64,000 nt of DNA, from NCBI GenBank assembly GCA_017305535.1, contig JAFKKN010000001.1:483145-547144 (forward strand). Direction: 5' to 3'. Under the pieces are notes generated by a model. That model searched no databases, had not been told where the DNA came from, and saw only the letters and a list, made by a program, of their open reading frames with translations. This document shows positions 15,781 to 25,994 of this stretch, piece after piece. Position 1 is the first letter of the stretch. Every line of letters begins with the position of its first letter. Position numbers and translations under genes: made by a program. Source of the stretch: Hyphomicrobiales bacterium. Its GTDB lineage: Bacteria; Pseudomonadota; Alphaproteobacteria; Rhizobiales; Xanthobacteraceae.

Positions 15781-16776
15781 ATGTCGAAAAAACCAAGCAA
15801 AAAACCCTCCCGAGCCGCCCGCGCGGCCACCTCCGCCCCTCGTCGTAACAAAGTCGCTACCGCCCGTGCCAGCGCGGCAAAACGTCCCTCGCCCCCGGCC
15901 GGCGACGATACGGCGCTTCGAATCGCCAGTGCGCTGGAAACCATCGCCGCTCATCTCGCCACAGGCGCCCCGGCGGCTTCCACGCCGGCCGATATCGCCA
16001 AGGCCGATGCGTTCATCTGGAACCCGAGCGGCCGGCTGATCCCGGTGCCGAAGGTCAACCGCGTCGAACTCACCCTGCTCAAGGGCATCGACCGGATGCG
16101 CGACATCCTGATCGAGAACACCGAGCGCTTCGCCACCGGCCTGCCCGCCAACAACGCCCTGCTCTGGGGCGCGCGCGGCATGGGCAAGTCGTCGCTGGTG
16201 AAGGCGGCGCACGCCAGCGTGAACACGCGGCCCGACGTGGGTGGCCGGCTCAAGCTGATCGAAATTCATCGCGAGGACATCGAGAGCCTGCCGATGCTGA
16301 TGGCGCTGTTGCGCGCGGCGTCGAACTATCTCTTCATCGTGTTCTGCGACGACCTGTCGTTCGACGGCAACGATGCCTCGTACAAATCGCTCAAGGCGGT
16401 GCTGGAAGGCGGCATCGAAGGCCGCCCCGACAACGTCATCCTGTACGCGACATCGAACCGCCGGCATCTATTGGCGCGCGAGATGGTCGAGAACGAACGC
16501 TCCACCGCGATCAATCCCGGCGAAGCGGTCGAGGAGAAGGTGTCGCTGTCGGATCGCTTCGGCCTGTGGCTCGGCTTCCACAAGTGCAGCCAGGACGAAT
16601 ACCTCGCGATGGTGCGCGGCTATTGTGCCCACTTCGGCATCAAGCTCGACGACGAACAGCTCGAACACGAGGCGCTGGAGTGGTCGACCACGCGCGGCTC
16701 CCGCTCCGGCCGCGTCGCCTGGCAGTTCACGCAGGAACTCGCCGGCCGCCTCGGCGTGCGGCTGGCGGTGAAGTAA
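15781..16776 (+). CDS. AAA-type ATP-binding protein (DUF815)
   Basis: A 331-residue P-loop ATPase of the DUF815 family. Residues 1-40 are rich in Lys, Arg, Ala and Pro and probably disordered. Walker A GARGMGKS is at residues 130-137, and a Walker B-like segment FIVFCDDLSFDG lies near residues 181-192. The start at 15781 has AGGA about ten bases upstream. It is divergent from yajC and convergent with the nlpD-like gene. The family is widespread in proteobacteria, and its cellular task is unknown to me; remote likeness to DnaC/RarA-type ATPases suggests remodelling of a protein or nucleic acid. Confidence 0.85.
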   Translation: MSKKPSKKPSRAARAATSAPRRNKVATARASAAKRPSPPAGDDTALRIASALETIAAHLATGAPAASTPADIAKADAFIWNPSGRLIPVPKVNRVELTLLKGIDRMRDILIENTERFATGLPANNALLWGARGMGKSSLVKAAHASVNTRPDVGGRLKLIEIHREDIESLPMLMALLRAASNYLFIVFCDDLSFDGNDASYKSLKAVLEGGIEGRPDNVILYATSNRRHLLAREMVENERSTAINPGEAVEEKVSLSDRFGLWLGFHKCSQDEYLAMVRGYCAHFGIKLDDEQLEHEALEWSTTRGSRSGRVAWQFTQELAGRLGVRLAVK

Positions 16777-16782
16777 CAGATC

Positions 16783-16870
16783 GTCATGGCCGGATTTATT
16801 CCGGCCATCCGCGTCTTGAAACTCAACAGCCCTCGAAAACGTCGATGGCCGGGACAAGCCCGGCCATGAC
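16783..16870. repeat. REP-like inverted repeat pair, family A (GTCATGGCCGG type)
   Basis: GTCATGGCCGGATTTATTCC begins the left unit at 16783, and the inverted partner GGGACAAGCCCGGCCATGAC ends at 16870. Each unit is itself a hairpin around GGCCGG..CCGGCC. It occupies the gap between the convergent DUF815 and nlpD-like genes and could act as a two-way terminator. Relatives occur at 20795-20867, 22348-22468 and 55608-55733. Confidence 0.85.
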
Positions 16871-16899
16871 GCTCAATCGAGTAGTTTCTCAAGCAGCGC

Positions 16900-18318
16900 T
16901 TACGCCCCATTCAGGAACTTCAGCGGGTCCACCGGGGTCGAGCCCTTGCGGATCTCGAAGTGCAGTTGCGGCGACCCGGCCTCGCCGGACTGGCCGGACT
17001 TGGCGATGGTCTGGCCGCGCTTGATGGTCTCGCCGCGCTTCACCAGCAGTTCACTGGCGTGGGCATACGCCGTGACATAGCCGTTGGAGTGTCTCACGAG
17101 AACAAGGTTGCCGTAGCCCTTCAATTCGTTGCCGGCATAGGCGACGACGCCATCCTCGGCAGCTTTCACCGGCGTGCCTTCCGGCACCGCGACGTTGATA
17201 CCGTCATTGGCCTTGCCATTGGTCTTGGCACCATAAGCGGTGACGACGCGACCACGCACCGGCCAGCGGAAGGTCGGCAGCGCGCCAGTGGCCTCCGCCG
17301 ACTTCACTGGCGACGGCGCGGCTTCGGCCGCGGCGGCCGGGGTTTCGACGGCACTGGCCATCCGCGCCTTCTGCACCGGCTCGACCGGCGCCTGCGCGAC
17401 CTGTACCGGCGCAGGCTGCGCGGGCACCGACGGCGCGGTGGCGCCGAGCTGCGCCGGCGGCGCGCCGACCACGGCGGGCGCAGCGGCCGCGACCCTGCGG
17501 CCGGGCACCACGATCTTGCTGCCGATCTTGAGCTGCGCGTTCGGCGCGATGTGATTGGCGCGTGCGAGTTCGGCGACGGTCACGTTGTTGCGGCGCGCGA
17601 TGCTCATCAGCGTATCGCCGCGATTGACGTAGTGTGTCCCCGGAGCGGCGGGAGCCGGCGCCACCGCCGCAACCTTCGGCGCAGGCGCCGCAGCGACCGG
17701 AGCCGGCTGCGCGTGCGCGGTCTGCCGCGACGGAATGATCAATTGCTGGCCGGGGCGCAGCGCGCGCGGACCCTTGTAGCCGTTGGCGCGCAGGATCTCC
17801 GCCGACGACACGTTATAGCGCCGCGACAGGCCCTCCAGCGTATCGCTGGTGCCGACGATAATGGTGGTGCCATTGCCGTGAACCGGTGCGACATGCTGCG
17901 CTGGCGCTGCGGCGACCGAACGCGGCGCCACGGTTCCGGTGGATTCGATGCGCGGCCGTGCCGGCGGATCGTAGGAACTCATGCCGCGTCCGCCGCCCGA
18001 GGTGCCGGACGTGGACGGATAGCTGGGATAGCTCTGCGGCGCGGACACCGGCGGCGGCAGCGACGACGAGGTGTAGGACTGCTGTTGCGGCTGCGGGCGG
18101 CTGTACTGCGGCAGTTCCTGCCGCTCGACCCGAGGCGTCGGCGCCGCGTAAGGCGCGCCACGCACCGAGCCGGTCGTGTCGCTGCGTGAGTTGAAGGGAT
18201 TGTCCGCGAACCGCGTGGACATGTCGGCGCTACAGCCGGCGAAACCGATCGACATCAGCGCCAGCACCGCCACCTGCGGAACTCGGCGGGAGCAAAACAG
18301 GTCGACTACCCGGGACAT
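16900..18318 (-). CDS. nlpD: NlpD-like lipoprotein with two LysM domains and a degenerate LytM domain
   Basis: A 472-residue lipoprotein. The signal peptide ends in the lipobox FAGC with Cys29 as lipid anchor. Two LysM peptidoglycan-binding domains follow (about residues 150-197 and 225-272), each preceded by low-complexity Ala/Pro/Gln-rich linkers. The C-terminal M23/LytM domain (about 350-470) lacks the zinc ligands of true endopeptidases: the H-x3-D site reads NDGINV and the H-x-H site reads QLHFEIR. It should therefore activate an amidase for cell separation, as E. coli NlpD does, and not cut the wall itself. It lies downstream of pcm and surE on the same strand, the conserved surE-pcm-nlpD order. 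Confidence 0.9.
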   Translation of the reverse strand: MSRVVDLFCSRRVPQVAVLALMSIGFAGCSADMSTRFADNPFNSRSDTTGSVRGAPYAAPTPRVERQELPQYSRPQPQQQSYTSSSLPPPVSAPQSYPSYPSTSGTSGGGRGMSSYDPPARPRIESTGTVAPRSVAAAPAQHVAPVHGNGTTIIVGTSDTLEGLSRRYNVSSAEILRANGYKGPRALRPGQQLIIPSRQTAHAQPAPVAAAPAPKVAAVAPAPAAPGTHYVNRGDTLMSIARRNNVTVAELARANHIAPNAQLKIGSKIVVPGRRVAAAAPAVVGAPPAQLGATAPSVPAQPAPVQVAQAPVEPVQKARMASAVETPAAAAEAAPSPVKSAEATGALPTFRWPVRGRVVTAYGAKTNGKANDGINVAVPEGTPVKAAEDGVVAYAGNELKGYGNLVLVRHSNGYVTAYAHASELLVKRGETIKRGQTIAKSGQSGEAGSPQLHFEIRKGSTPVDPLKFLNGA

Positions 18319-18432
18319 GGTTACTCACTCATACGCAACACAACTAGGAATTTGAGTAAACACGCGGGCAGTAAACAAGGCTTTAAGTCCGCCAAATTTG
18401 ATTCACCATTTCACGGTTTCGACAGACTGCCG

Positions 18433-19083
18433 CTACATTTCGCGCGCAAGGCCCGGCAGCGCCGGCACGAAACGCACGTCGAACAATTCGCGGCGCTCAA
18501 AGCCGTCCGCCGTCGGCGTGATGCGCACCAGCGTCTGCCGCCCGTTGGGCGGACCGACCGGCGCGACCATGATGCCGTCCGACTGCAAGCGATCGGTCAG
18601 CGACGCCGGAATGCCGGGCAACGCCGCGGTGACGATGATGCGGTCGAACACGCCGAGATCGGCCGGAAGCGCGAGGCCGTCCGCCAGCATCACCTCGACG
18701 TTGTCGTAATGCAGCTTCACCAGCCGTTGCCGCGCACTGTCCGCCAGCGTGCGGAAGCGCTCCACGCTGAGCACCTCCTTACACAACCGCGCCAGCACGG
18801 CGGCCTGATACCCCGAGCCGGTGCCGATCTCGAGCACGCGATGCTCCGGCCGCAGCTGCAACTGTTCTGTCATATAGGCGACGACGAACGGCTGGCTGAT
18901 GGTCTGCCCGCAGGCGATGCCGAGCGCGGTGTCGCGCCAGGCCGCGTCGCGATCGGCGGGATCGACGAAGACGTCGCGCGGCACCTCCTCCATCGCCCGC
19001 AATACCGCCTGGTCGCTGATGCCGCGACGGCGCAGGCCGAGCTGAAACAGCATCTTCTCCGGCGGGTTTTCAGCAGGTGACAT
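18433..19083 (-). CDS. pcm: Protein-L-isoaspartate O-methyltransferase
   Basis: A 216-residue SAM-dependent methyltransferase that repairs isoaspartyl residues in aged proteins. The SAM-binding motif [18 protein letters not shown] (about residues 77-94) is clear, with the PCMT hallmark [15 protein letters not shown] before it. The ATG at 19083 has GAGG about six bases upstream and is preferred over an in-frame TTG at 19107. It lies between surE and nlpD on the minus strand, with an inserted oppositely oriented response regulator gene between surE and pcm. Confidence 0.95.
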   Translation of the reverse strand: MSPAENPPEKMLFQLGLRRRGISDQAVLRAMEEVPRDVFVDPADRDAAWRDTALGIACGQTISQPFVVAYMTEQLQLRPEHRVLEIGTGSGYQAAVLARLCKEVLSVERFRTLADSARQRLVKLHYDNVEVMLADGLALPADLGVFDRIIVTAALPGIPASLTDRLQSDGIMVAPVGPPNGRQTLVRITPTADGFERRELFDVRFVPALPGLAREM

Positions 19084-19327
19084 CACGGCCTCGCAGAACT
19101 CATCCAATCAGCGGCGCCGATGCCTTGCAAACATCACCCGCCACGCCCGATCGCCGACGACTATATCGCGGACAGGTTTATAGAATCCCCGGGGTTCGCG
19201 CTTCCGTATGCCGCATCGCGGCAGACGCGTTTCGCAATACTCCCGTGCAGAGCGGATGCGCGCCATCGTGTTGCTTTTGGTTTCGTTATTTGCGAATTTC
19301 TCGCCACACTGATTAAAGGGCTCCCCC

Positions 19328-19705
19328 ATGACTGCGTCGAGGCCGCCGGGCGGTTCTGTCTTTCTGGTCGAAGACGAAACCATGATCCGGATGATGGTCG
19401 CGGAAATGCTGATGGATCTGGGCTACCGGATCGCCGGCGAAGCCGGGGACGTCGACGAGGCGCTGCGGCTGGTCGAAACCGTCGATTTCGACATTGCCCT
19501 TCTCGACGTCAACGTCAATGGCAAGGTCGTGACTCCGGTGGCGCGCGCCATCGCCGCACGCAAGCGCCCGTTCATCTTCGCCACCGGCTACGGTACGCAG
19601 GGAATGCCGGAAGAATTTCGTGGCCGCCCCGCCTTGCAGAAACCGTTCCAGATGGAAACGCTGGCGCGCATGATCGAAGCCGCGCTGAAAAACGCGATGG
19701 CTTAG
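19328..19705 (+). CDS. Single-domain response regulator, FATGUY type
   Basis: A 125-residue stand-alone receiver domain with no output domain. The acidic pair Glu15-Asp16, phosphoacceptor Asp60 (LLDVNVNG), Thr86 and Lys105 (LQKPF) are all present. FATGYG at 84-89 marks it as a FATGUY-type receiver, common in alphaproteobacteria and linked in known cases to signalling from HWE/HisKA2 kinases. No kinase is encoded nearby. It stands on the plus strand between pcm and surE, followed by two palindromic repeat pairs. Its partner and output are unknown. Confidence 0.9.
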   Translation: MTASRPPGGSVFLVEDETMIRMMVAEMLMDLGYRIAGEAGDVDEALRLVETVDFDIALLDVNVNGKVVTPVARAIAARKRPFIFATGYGTQGMPEEFRGRPALQKPFQMETLARMIEAALKNAMA

Positions 19706-19717
19706 GCGGCGTTCGCC

Positions 19718-19797
19718 GTCATTGCGAGCGAAGCGAAGCAATCCAGTCTTATTTTGTGACTCTGGATTACTTCGTCGTTCGCGCTCCTCGCAATGAC
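19718..19797. repeat. REP-like inverted repeat pair, family C (GTCATTGCGAGCG type)
   Basis: The left unit GTCATTGCGAGCGAAGCGAA starts at 19718, and the inverted unit ends in CTCCTCGCAATGAC at 19797. The centre has ATCCAG facing CTGGAT. It begins 12 bp after the stop of the response regulator and is followed within 40 bp by a family B pair. The two together fill the gap to the convergent surE gene and may stop transcription. A partial relative is at 10490-10592. Confidence 0.85.
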
Positions 19798-19833
19798 GAA
19801 GAGACGTGCAAGCTACCAACCAATTGGCACGGA

Positions 19834-19957
19834 GTCGTCCCCGCGCAGGCGGGGACCCATACGCCGCAGCGGAAGTGATACGAAAAGTGCCCGTTGTCGA
19901 CGCTTGCGATAACAATCAAGGCCAGGGGTTAGGGGTCCCCGCCTGCGCGGGGACGAC
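19834..19957. repeat. REP-like inverted repeat pair, family B
   Basis: The outer arms GTCGTCCCCGCGCAGGCGGG (19834 on) and CCGCCTGCGCGGGGACGAC (ending at 19957) are inverted copies, as at 11118 and 55761. The inner 80 bp are not shared in detail with the other copies apart from CGCCGCAGCGG after the left arm. It lies just downstream of surE (minus strand) and of the response regulator (plus strand). Confidence 0.85.
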
Positions 19958-19999
19958 GTAAGAGAGGCTGGGGATGACGTAAGGGAAGAAGACGCCCGC

Positions 20000-20767
20000 T
20001 TACTTCAGCGTCGCGGCCAGCGTTTCCGAGAACGTCTCGTCGGTACGATTGAGCTTGAGCGGCGTCACCGAGATGTAGTTCGCGGCGAGTGCCGCGAGAT
20101 CGGTGCCGGCCTCCGGCGTATCCATCATCGCCGCGCGTTCGAATCCGATCCAGAAATACGGATTGCCGCGCCCGTCGTAACGCTGATCCACTTTCAGGAA
20201 GCCGAGGTTGCGCTTGCCTTGCCCCGTCACCTTGACGCCGGCGACGTCCTTCGGCGCGCAGGCGGGGAAGTTGATGTTGATGACGGTGTTCTTCGGCACG
20301 CCCGCTTCCATCACCTTGCGGATGATGCGCGGACCATATTCAAGCCCGGTGTCCCAAGTCGGATTGCTGCGCGTCTCGAACGAGAATTCCTGCGACAGCG
20401 CGAACGACGGCAGGCCGAGAATGGTGCCCTCGAGCGCACCGGCGATGGTGCCGGAATAGACCACGTCCTCCGCGACGTTGCGGCCCTTGTTGACGCCGGA
20501 CAGCACGAGGTCCGGCTGCTTGTCTTTCAGGATGTGACGCGCGCCCATGATGACGCAGTCGGTCGGCGTGCCGCGCACCGCGTAACGCCGCTCGCCCACT
20601 TCGCGCAGCCGCAACGGGTCGTTCAGCGACAGCGAGTGCGACACGCCGGACTGATCGAGTTCAGGCGCGACGATCCAGACATCGTCCGACAACGCTTTCG
20701 CGATCTGCTCGACGATCTGCAAGCCCGGCGCGTGAATGCCGTCGTCATTGGTGCAAAGAATCCGCAT
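20000..20767 (-). CDS. surE: 5'/3'-nucleotidase SurE
   Basis: A 255-residue SurE, a metal-dependent nucleotidase and phosphatase active on nucleoside monophosphates. The N-terminal MRILCTNDDGIHAPGL carries the metal-binding Asp8-Asp9 pair; SGVNKGRNVAEDVVYSGT and the NINFP segment are further family signatures. The start at 20767 gives the normal length; longer in-frame forms run into the upstream repeat. It lies downstream of serS on the same strand, with a family A repeat pair between them. Confidence 0.96.
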   Translation of the reverse strand: MRILCTNDDGIHAPGLQIVEQIAKALSDDVWIVAPELDQSGVSHSLSLNDPLRLREVGERRYAVRGTPTDCVIMGARHILKDKQPDLVLSGVNKGRNVAEDVVYSGTIAGALEGTILGLPSFALSQEFSFETRSNPTWDTGLEYGPRIIRKVMEAGVPKNTVININFPACAPKDVAGVKVTGQGKRNLGFLKVDQRYDGRGNPYFWIGFERAAMMDTPEAGTDLAALAANYISVTPLKLNRTDETFSETLAATLK

Positions 20768-20794
20768 TGCTTCAGCCTTGTGTCCTTGCTCTTT

Positions 20795-20867
20795 GTCATT
20801 GCCGGGCTTGACCCGGCAATCCATCGTTCTTCGGAAGATGGATGCCCGGATCAAGTCCGGGCATGAC
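20795..20867. repeat. REP-like inverted repeat pair, family A variant
   Basis: GTCATTGCCGGGCTTGACCC starts at 20795, and the inverted unit CGGATCAAGTCCGGGCATGAC, given as CGGATCAAGTCC then GGGCATGAC, ends at 20867. A short middle has TTCTTCGGAAGA. It lies between serS and surE, about 28 bp upstream of the surE start, so it would be in the leader of a read-through transcript. Confidence 0.8.
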
Positions 20868-20897
20868 GAATGGAAATTTACGCGACGCCAGAGAAAA

Positions 20898-22277
<1,380 letters not shown>

Positions 22278-22347
22278 CTAGCGCGAAATTAGGCGATTTG
22301 GAAACCTCAAACGGCGCATTTCAGGCAGAAGCCGGCAAAGCCTCTCC

Positions 22348-22468
22348 GTCATGCCCAGGCATAGCCGTTCGAAGAACGGCGTCGCTTCGCTCGCCTATGT
22401 CCCGGGCATCCATGTCTTCGTACATCTCAAAACGAGACGTGGATGGCCGGGACAAGCCCGGCCATGAC
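22348..22468. repeat. REP-like inverted repeat pair, family A
   Basis: The left unit GTCATGCCCAGGCATAGCC begins at 22348, and the right inverted unit GGCCGGGACAAGCCCGGCC with end CATGAC finishes at 22468. The left unit also contains GTTCGAAGAAC and a decayed GGGCATCCATGTCTT end. It fills the central part of the 288 bp gap between tatC and serS (both minus strand) and lies just after the tatC stop, so it may be the tat operon terminator. Confidence 0.8.
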
Positions 22469-22493
22469 GACCGAGATCGTCATTCCGGCCACC

Positions 22494-23312
22494 CTACTCC
22501 GCCGGCTTGCTTTCGGCGGGTGGCGTGGCGTCCGCCGATGTCCCGGCCTTCTGGGCAGCGGCCTTCTTCTCCACCACGCGGACCGCGATGATGGAGCCTT
22601 CGTAGAGCAGCAACAGCGGCACCGCGAGCGACATCTGGCTGATGACGTCCGGCGGCGTCAGCACCGCGGCGATGATGAAGGCGCAGACGATGAAATAGCG
22701 GCGCTTCTCGCGCAACGTCTTCGAGGTGAGAATGCCGACGCGGCCGAGCAGCGTCAGGATCACCGGCAACTGGAAGGCGATACCGAACGCGAAGATCAGC
22801 GACATCATCAGCGACAGATATTCGCCGACCTTGGGCAATAGCGCGATCTGCGCCGTCTCGACGCCGGGGGCCTGCTGCATCCCCAGCGAAAACCGGATCA
22901 GCATCGGCAGCACCAGGAAATACACCACCAACGAGCCGAGCACGAAGAAGAAAGGCGTCGCGACCAGGTACGGCAGGAACGCGTTGCGCTCATGCTTGTA
23001 GAGACCCGGCGCAACGAACTTGTAGATCTGCGCGGCGATGATCGGGAATGAGATGAAGCCCGCGCCGAACATCGCGAGCTTGAGTTGCGTGATGAAGTAT
23101 TCGAGCAGCGCGGTGTAGATGAACTTGGAATTCTCCGGGCCCGCCACCCAGACGAACGGCCACACCAGCACGTTGTAGATCTGCTTGGCGAACACGAAAC
23201 AGACGATGAACGCAATGCCGAACGCCAGCAGCGCCTTGATCAGCCGCCCGCGCAGCTCGATCAGGTGATCCATCAAGGGGGCCTTGCTGGCCTCGATGTC
23301 TTCGGCGCTCAT
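22494..23312 (-). CDS. tatC: Sec-independent translocase protein TatC
   Basis: A 272-residue TatC with six predicted membrane helices. The N-terminus has the family sequence [20 protein letters not shown] (residues about 11-30), which binds twin-arginine signals, and the F-x-Y-L segment follows in the loop before helix 3. The C-terminal tail is Lys/Ala rich. The ATG overlaps the tatB stop by 4 bp. With TatA and TatB it exports folded, often cofactor-bearing, proteins. Confidence 0.97.
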   Translation of the reverse strand: MSAEDIEASKAPLMDHLIELRGRLIKALLAFGIAFIVCFVFAKQIYNVLVWPFVWVAGPENSKFIYTALLEYFITQLKLAMFGAGFISFPIIAAQIYKFVAPGLYKHERNAFLPYLVATPFFFVLGSLVVYFLVLPMLIRFSLGMQQAPGVETAQIALLPKVGEYLSLMMSLIFAFGIAFQLPVILTLLGRVGILTSKTLREKRRYFIVCAFIIAAVLTPPDVISQMSLAVPLLLLYEGSIIAVRVVEKKAAAQKAGTSADATPPAESKPAE

Positions 23313-23848
23313 GACGCTTTCGCATCCTTGCGAAGGTCCGCGTCAAGGTACTGCTCGGCGCTGTGAACCTCCGCCGGCTTGACCTCGGCAATCGGCGTGG
23401 CCGCCACTGTCGCATCGTGCCGCGCGGTCTCCGCCTCGCGGGTGATCGCCAGCGGCTCCAACGCGGCACCGTGGGTTTCGGTTTCGATCAGCGGCGTGGT
23501 CGACTCCGACGTCGCCGTTGTCGATGACGACGTGGACGTCGACGCCGGCTCGTTGAGATCGCCGACCTTCATCGCGTCGCTAACGTCCTGCGTCAGCGAC
23601 GTCAGGATGTTGTTCTTCGACAGGCTCGATGCGGTGTCCTTGATGTCGTCGAAGGATTTCTTGAGGTCGGCCATTTCGGCCTCGCGCATCGCCTCGTTGA
23701 ACTGGCCCTGGAACTCGGCGGCCATGCGGCGCACCTTGCCCATCCACTGCCCGATCGTGCGCAACACGCCGGGCAGTTCCTTCGGGCCGATGACGATCAG
23801 CGCCACGACGCCGATCACGACCAGTTCACTCCACCCGATATCAAACAT
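23309..23848 (-). CDS. tatB: Sec-independent translocase protein TatB
   Basis: A 179-residue TatB. The N-terminal helix starts [20 protein letters not shown] with the conserved Glu8, followed by [18 protein letters not shown] and an amphipathic helix. The long acidic Ser/Thr-rich C-terminal region (about 95-179) is variable, as expected. It forms the receptor complex with TatC, encoded just downstream with a 4 bp overlap. TatA is encoded 129 bp upstream. Confidence 0.96.
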   Translation of the reverse strand: MFDIGWSELVVIGVVALIVIGPKELPGVLRTIGQWMGKVRRMAAEFQGQFNEAMREAEMADLKKSFDDIKDTASSLSKNNILTSLTQDVSDAMKVGDLNEPASTSTSSSTTATSESTTPLIETETHGAALEPLAITREAETARHDATVAATPIAEVKPAEVHSAEQYLDADLRKDAKAS

Positions 23849-23977
23849 CCGACAATCCGCTCACACGAGGCGACCGGCGCCCCGCGGCTGGTCTCGCCCG
23901 GTCATGCCACAACTGCCACGCATCGGCCACGGCTTTGCCGCAAGAATCCCGGGCGCCTCGATACGCGGCTTCGTGCC

Positions 23978-24214
23978 TCAGCCGACCTTGCTCCCGACAT
24001 CCGATCGCGCCGCGGCCGAAGCCTGCGCATTGTGGTCGATAGTTTTGACGGGCTCGGGCTTTTCCGCAGTCTTTTCATCGTCCTGCATGCCCTTCTTGAA
24101 GGCCTTGATGCCCTGCGCGACATCACCCATCAAGTCGGAAATCTTTCCGCGCCCAAAAAGCAACAGGACAATCGCGATGACGACGATCCAGTGCCAAATG
24201 CTGAGTGAACCCAT
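23978..24214 (-). CDS. tatA: Sec-independent translocase protein TatA
   Basis: A 78-residue TatA: membrane helix [20 protein letters not shown] (residues 4-23) with the FGRGK hinge, an amphipathic helix ([18 protein letters not shown]) and a short polar tail. The ATG at 24214 has GGAGG about 8 bases upstream; an in-frame upstream extension is not supported. It forms the pore-lining oligomer of the Tat system and heads tatABC. Confidence 0.96.
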   Translation of the reverse strand: MGSLSIWHWIVVIAIVLLLFGRGKISDLMGDVAQGIKAFKKGMQDDEKTAEKPEPVKTIDHNAQASAAARSDVGSKVG

Positions 24215-24368
24215 CCTGCATTCCTCCAAACGCGCGCGGCCGGCTACCGGCCTCATCTTGCCTGAACCTAGTTGGCGGGGGCGGCAAAAACAAGGACTTA
24301 AGGCGCGTCAAATCGCGGGACACAGCCCGTCTTTCGGCTAGTCTTAACGCGTCGCGGCGGCTGTGAAA

Positions 24369-25136
24369 TCAGCCTTCCGCATCGCCCTCGGGTTCCACGG
24401 CCGGAGCCAGCGCCAATTCGAGTTCGCCGTCTTCCAACGGGTCCTCGTCGTCGCGCAGCGCCGGATCGTCCGACGGCACCGGAACGCTGAAGCCGGACGG
24501 CAGGCGGGAGTCGAGCAGACCTGTCCCCTTGAGTTCTTCAAGACCCGGCAGATCACCGAGCGCCTCAAGACTGAACTGCGAGAGGAAGGCTTCGGTGGTG
24601 CCGAAGGTCAACGGACGGCCCGGCGTCTTGCGGCGACCGCGCGGACGAATCCATCCCGTCTCCAGCAACACATCCAGCGTGCCCTTCGAGGTGACGACAC
24701 CGCGAATTTCTTCGATCTCCGCACGCGTCACCGGCTGGTGATAGGCGATGATCGCCAGCACTTCGATCGCAGCGCGCGACAGCTTGCGCGTCTCGGTGCT
24801 CTCGCGCGTCATCAGCCACGCCAGATCGCCAGCGGTGCGGAAGGTCCACTTGTTGGCGACGCGAACGAGATTGACGCCACGCATCGCATAGTCGGCCTGC
24901 AACTGCGCGAGCGCCGCCTTGATGTCGACGCCTTCCGGCATCCGCTTGGCCAGCGACGCAGTGTCGAGCGGCTCTGACGATGCAAACAACAACGCTTCGA
25001 GGAGACGCAATTCCTCGGGCCGCCCTTCGGGCTGCACGCTGGACTGCTCGGCATGAGACTGCTCGACGTCGGACGCCTCGACAATGTCTTCGACGATTTC
25101 GAGATGTTCGATACGCTTCTCAGCCAGACTCGCCAT
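24369..25136 (-). CDS. scpB: Segregation and condensation protein ScpB
   Basis: A 255-residue ScpB, a winged-helix kleisin-associated subunit of the SMC-ScpAB condensin that organises and segregates the chromosome. The core is LRLLEALLFASSEPLDTASL and later VLAIIAYHQPVTRAEIEEIRG (both in the first two thirds; split here below 20 where needed: VLAIIAYHQPVTRAE). The start is taken as the ATG at 25136, with GGAG about 8 bases upstream; a GTG at 25157 directly after the scpA stop is possible. The Glu-rich C-terminal tail is variable. It lies downstream of scpA, as usual. Confidence 0.94.
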   Translation of the reverse strand: MASLAEKRIEHLEIVEDIVEASDVEQSHAEQSSVQPEGRPEELRLLEALLFASSEPLDTASLAKRMPEGVDIKAALAQLQADYAMRGVNLVRVANKWTFRTAGDLAWLMTRESTETRKLSRAAIEVLAIIAYHQPVTRAEIEEIRGVVTSKGTLDVLLETGWIRPRGRRKTPGRPLTFGTTEAFLSQFSLEALGDLPGLEELKGTGLLDSRLPSGFSVPVPSDDPALRDDEDPLEDGELELALAPAVEPEGDAEG

Positions 25137-25157
25137 GGCGGTGTCTCCTTCTTCCAC

Positions 25158-25994
25158 TTACTGCACCGGAGTGTCCGGCGCAGCCGTTGCATCGGGTGCC
25201 GCGACCGGCATCCGCTTGCGAAAATACAGCGGCGCGAACGCCTGCTTCTGATTCACTTCCATCGTGCCTTCGCGCACCAGTTCGAGCGTCGCGGCAAAGC
25301 TCGACGCGAATACCGTAGCGCGCTGCGATGGATCGATAACGTAGGTCATCAGATATTCGTCGAGGCAGCTCCACTCCTCGGCGACGCCGACGAGACGCTC
25401 CAGCGACGCGCGCGCTTCCGCAAGCGACCACACCGTGCGCTTGGCGAGATGCACCGTCGCAAGCACGCGCTGCTGACGCTGCGCCGCGTAGGCGCTCAAC
25501 AGATCGAACAGCGTCGCCGTGAATTTCGGATGCTTGATCTCGGCAATCGCTTCCGGCTGGCCGCGCATGAAGACCTCGCGCTGCAATTGCGGCCGCGTCA
25601 TCAGCCGGTTGGCGGCCTCGCGAATGGCTTCGAGCCGACGCAGGCGATTGGCGAGCGCAGTCGCCATTTCTTCGGCGCTCGGTCCTTCCTCGGACGGCGG
25701 TTCCGGCAACAGCAACCGCGATTTGAGGAAGGCAAGCCACGCCGCCATCACCAGATAATCGGCGGCAAGTTCAAGACGGATTTTGCGCGCCGCTTCAATG
25801 AAAGCGAGATACTGATCGGCCAGCGCCAGAATCGAAATCTTGGCGAGGTCGACCTTCTGCTGGCGCGCCAGATTGAGCAGCAGATCGAGCGGGCCTTCAT
25901 AGCCTTCGACATCGACGACCAGCGCCACATCATCGTCAGCCTGTTCGGCCACCGTGGGCCGCCCAGTTTCGAACGACAGGATTTCCGCGCTCAT
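25158..25994 (-). CDS. scpA: Segregation and condensation protein ScpA
   Basis: A 278-residue ScpA, the kleisin that bridges the SMC heads and binds ScpB. The hallmark EGYEGPLDLLLNLARQQKVDL (split: EGYEGPLDLLLNL, ARQQKVDL) is at about residues 30-50, with DQYLAFIEAARKIRLELAADY following. The ATG overlaps the nagZ stop (ATGA), and its stop is next to the scpB start, so nagZ-scpA-scpB is one translational unit. Confidence 0.95.
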   Translation of the reverse strand: MSAEILSFETGRPTVAEQADDDVALVVDVEGYEGPLDLLLNLARQQKVDLAKISILALADQYLAFIEAARKIRLELAADYLVMAAWLAFLKSRLLLPEPPSEEGPSAEEMATALANRLRRLEAIREAANRLMTRPQLQREVFMRGQPEAIAEIKHPKFTATLFDLLSAYAAQRQQRVLATVHLAKRTVWSLAEARASLERLVGVAEEWSCLDEYLMTYVIDPSQRATVFASSFAATLELVREGTMEVNQKQAFAPLYFRKRMPVAAPDATAAPDTPVQ

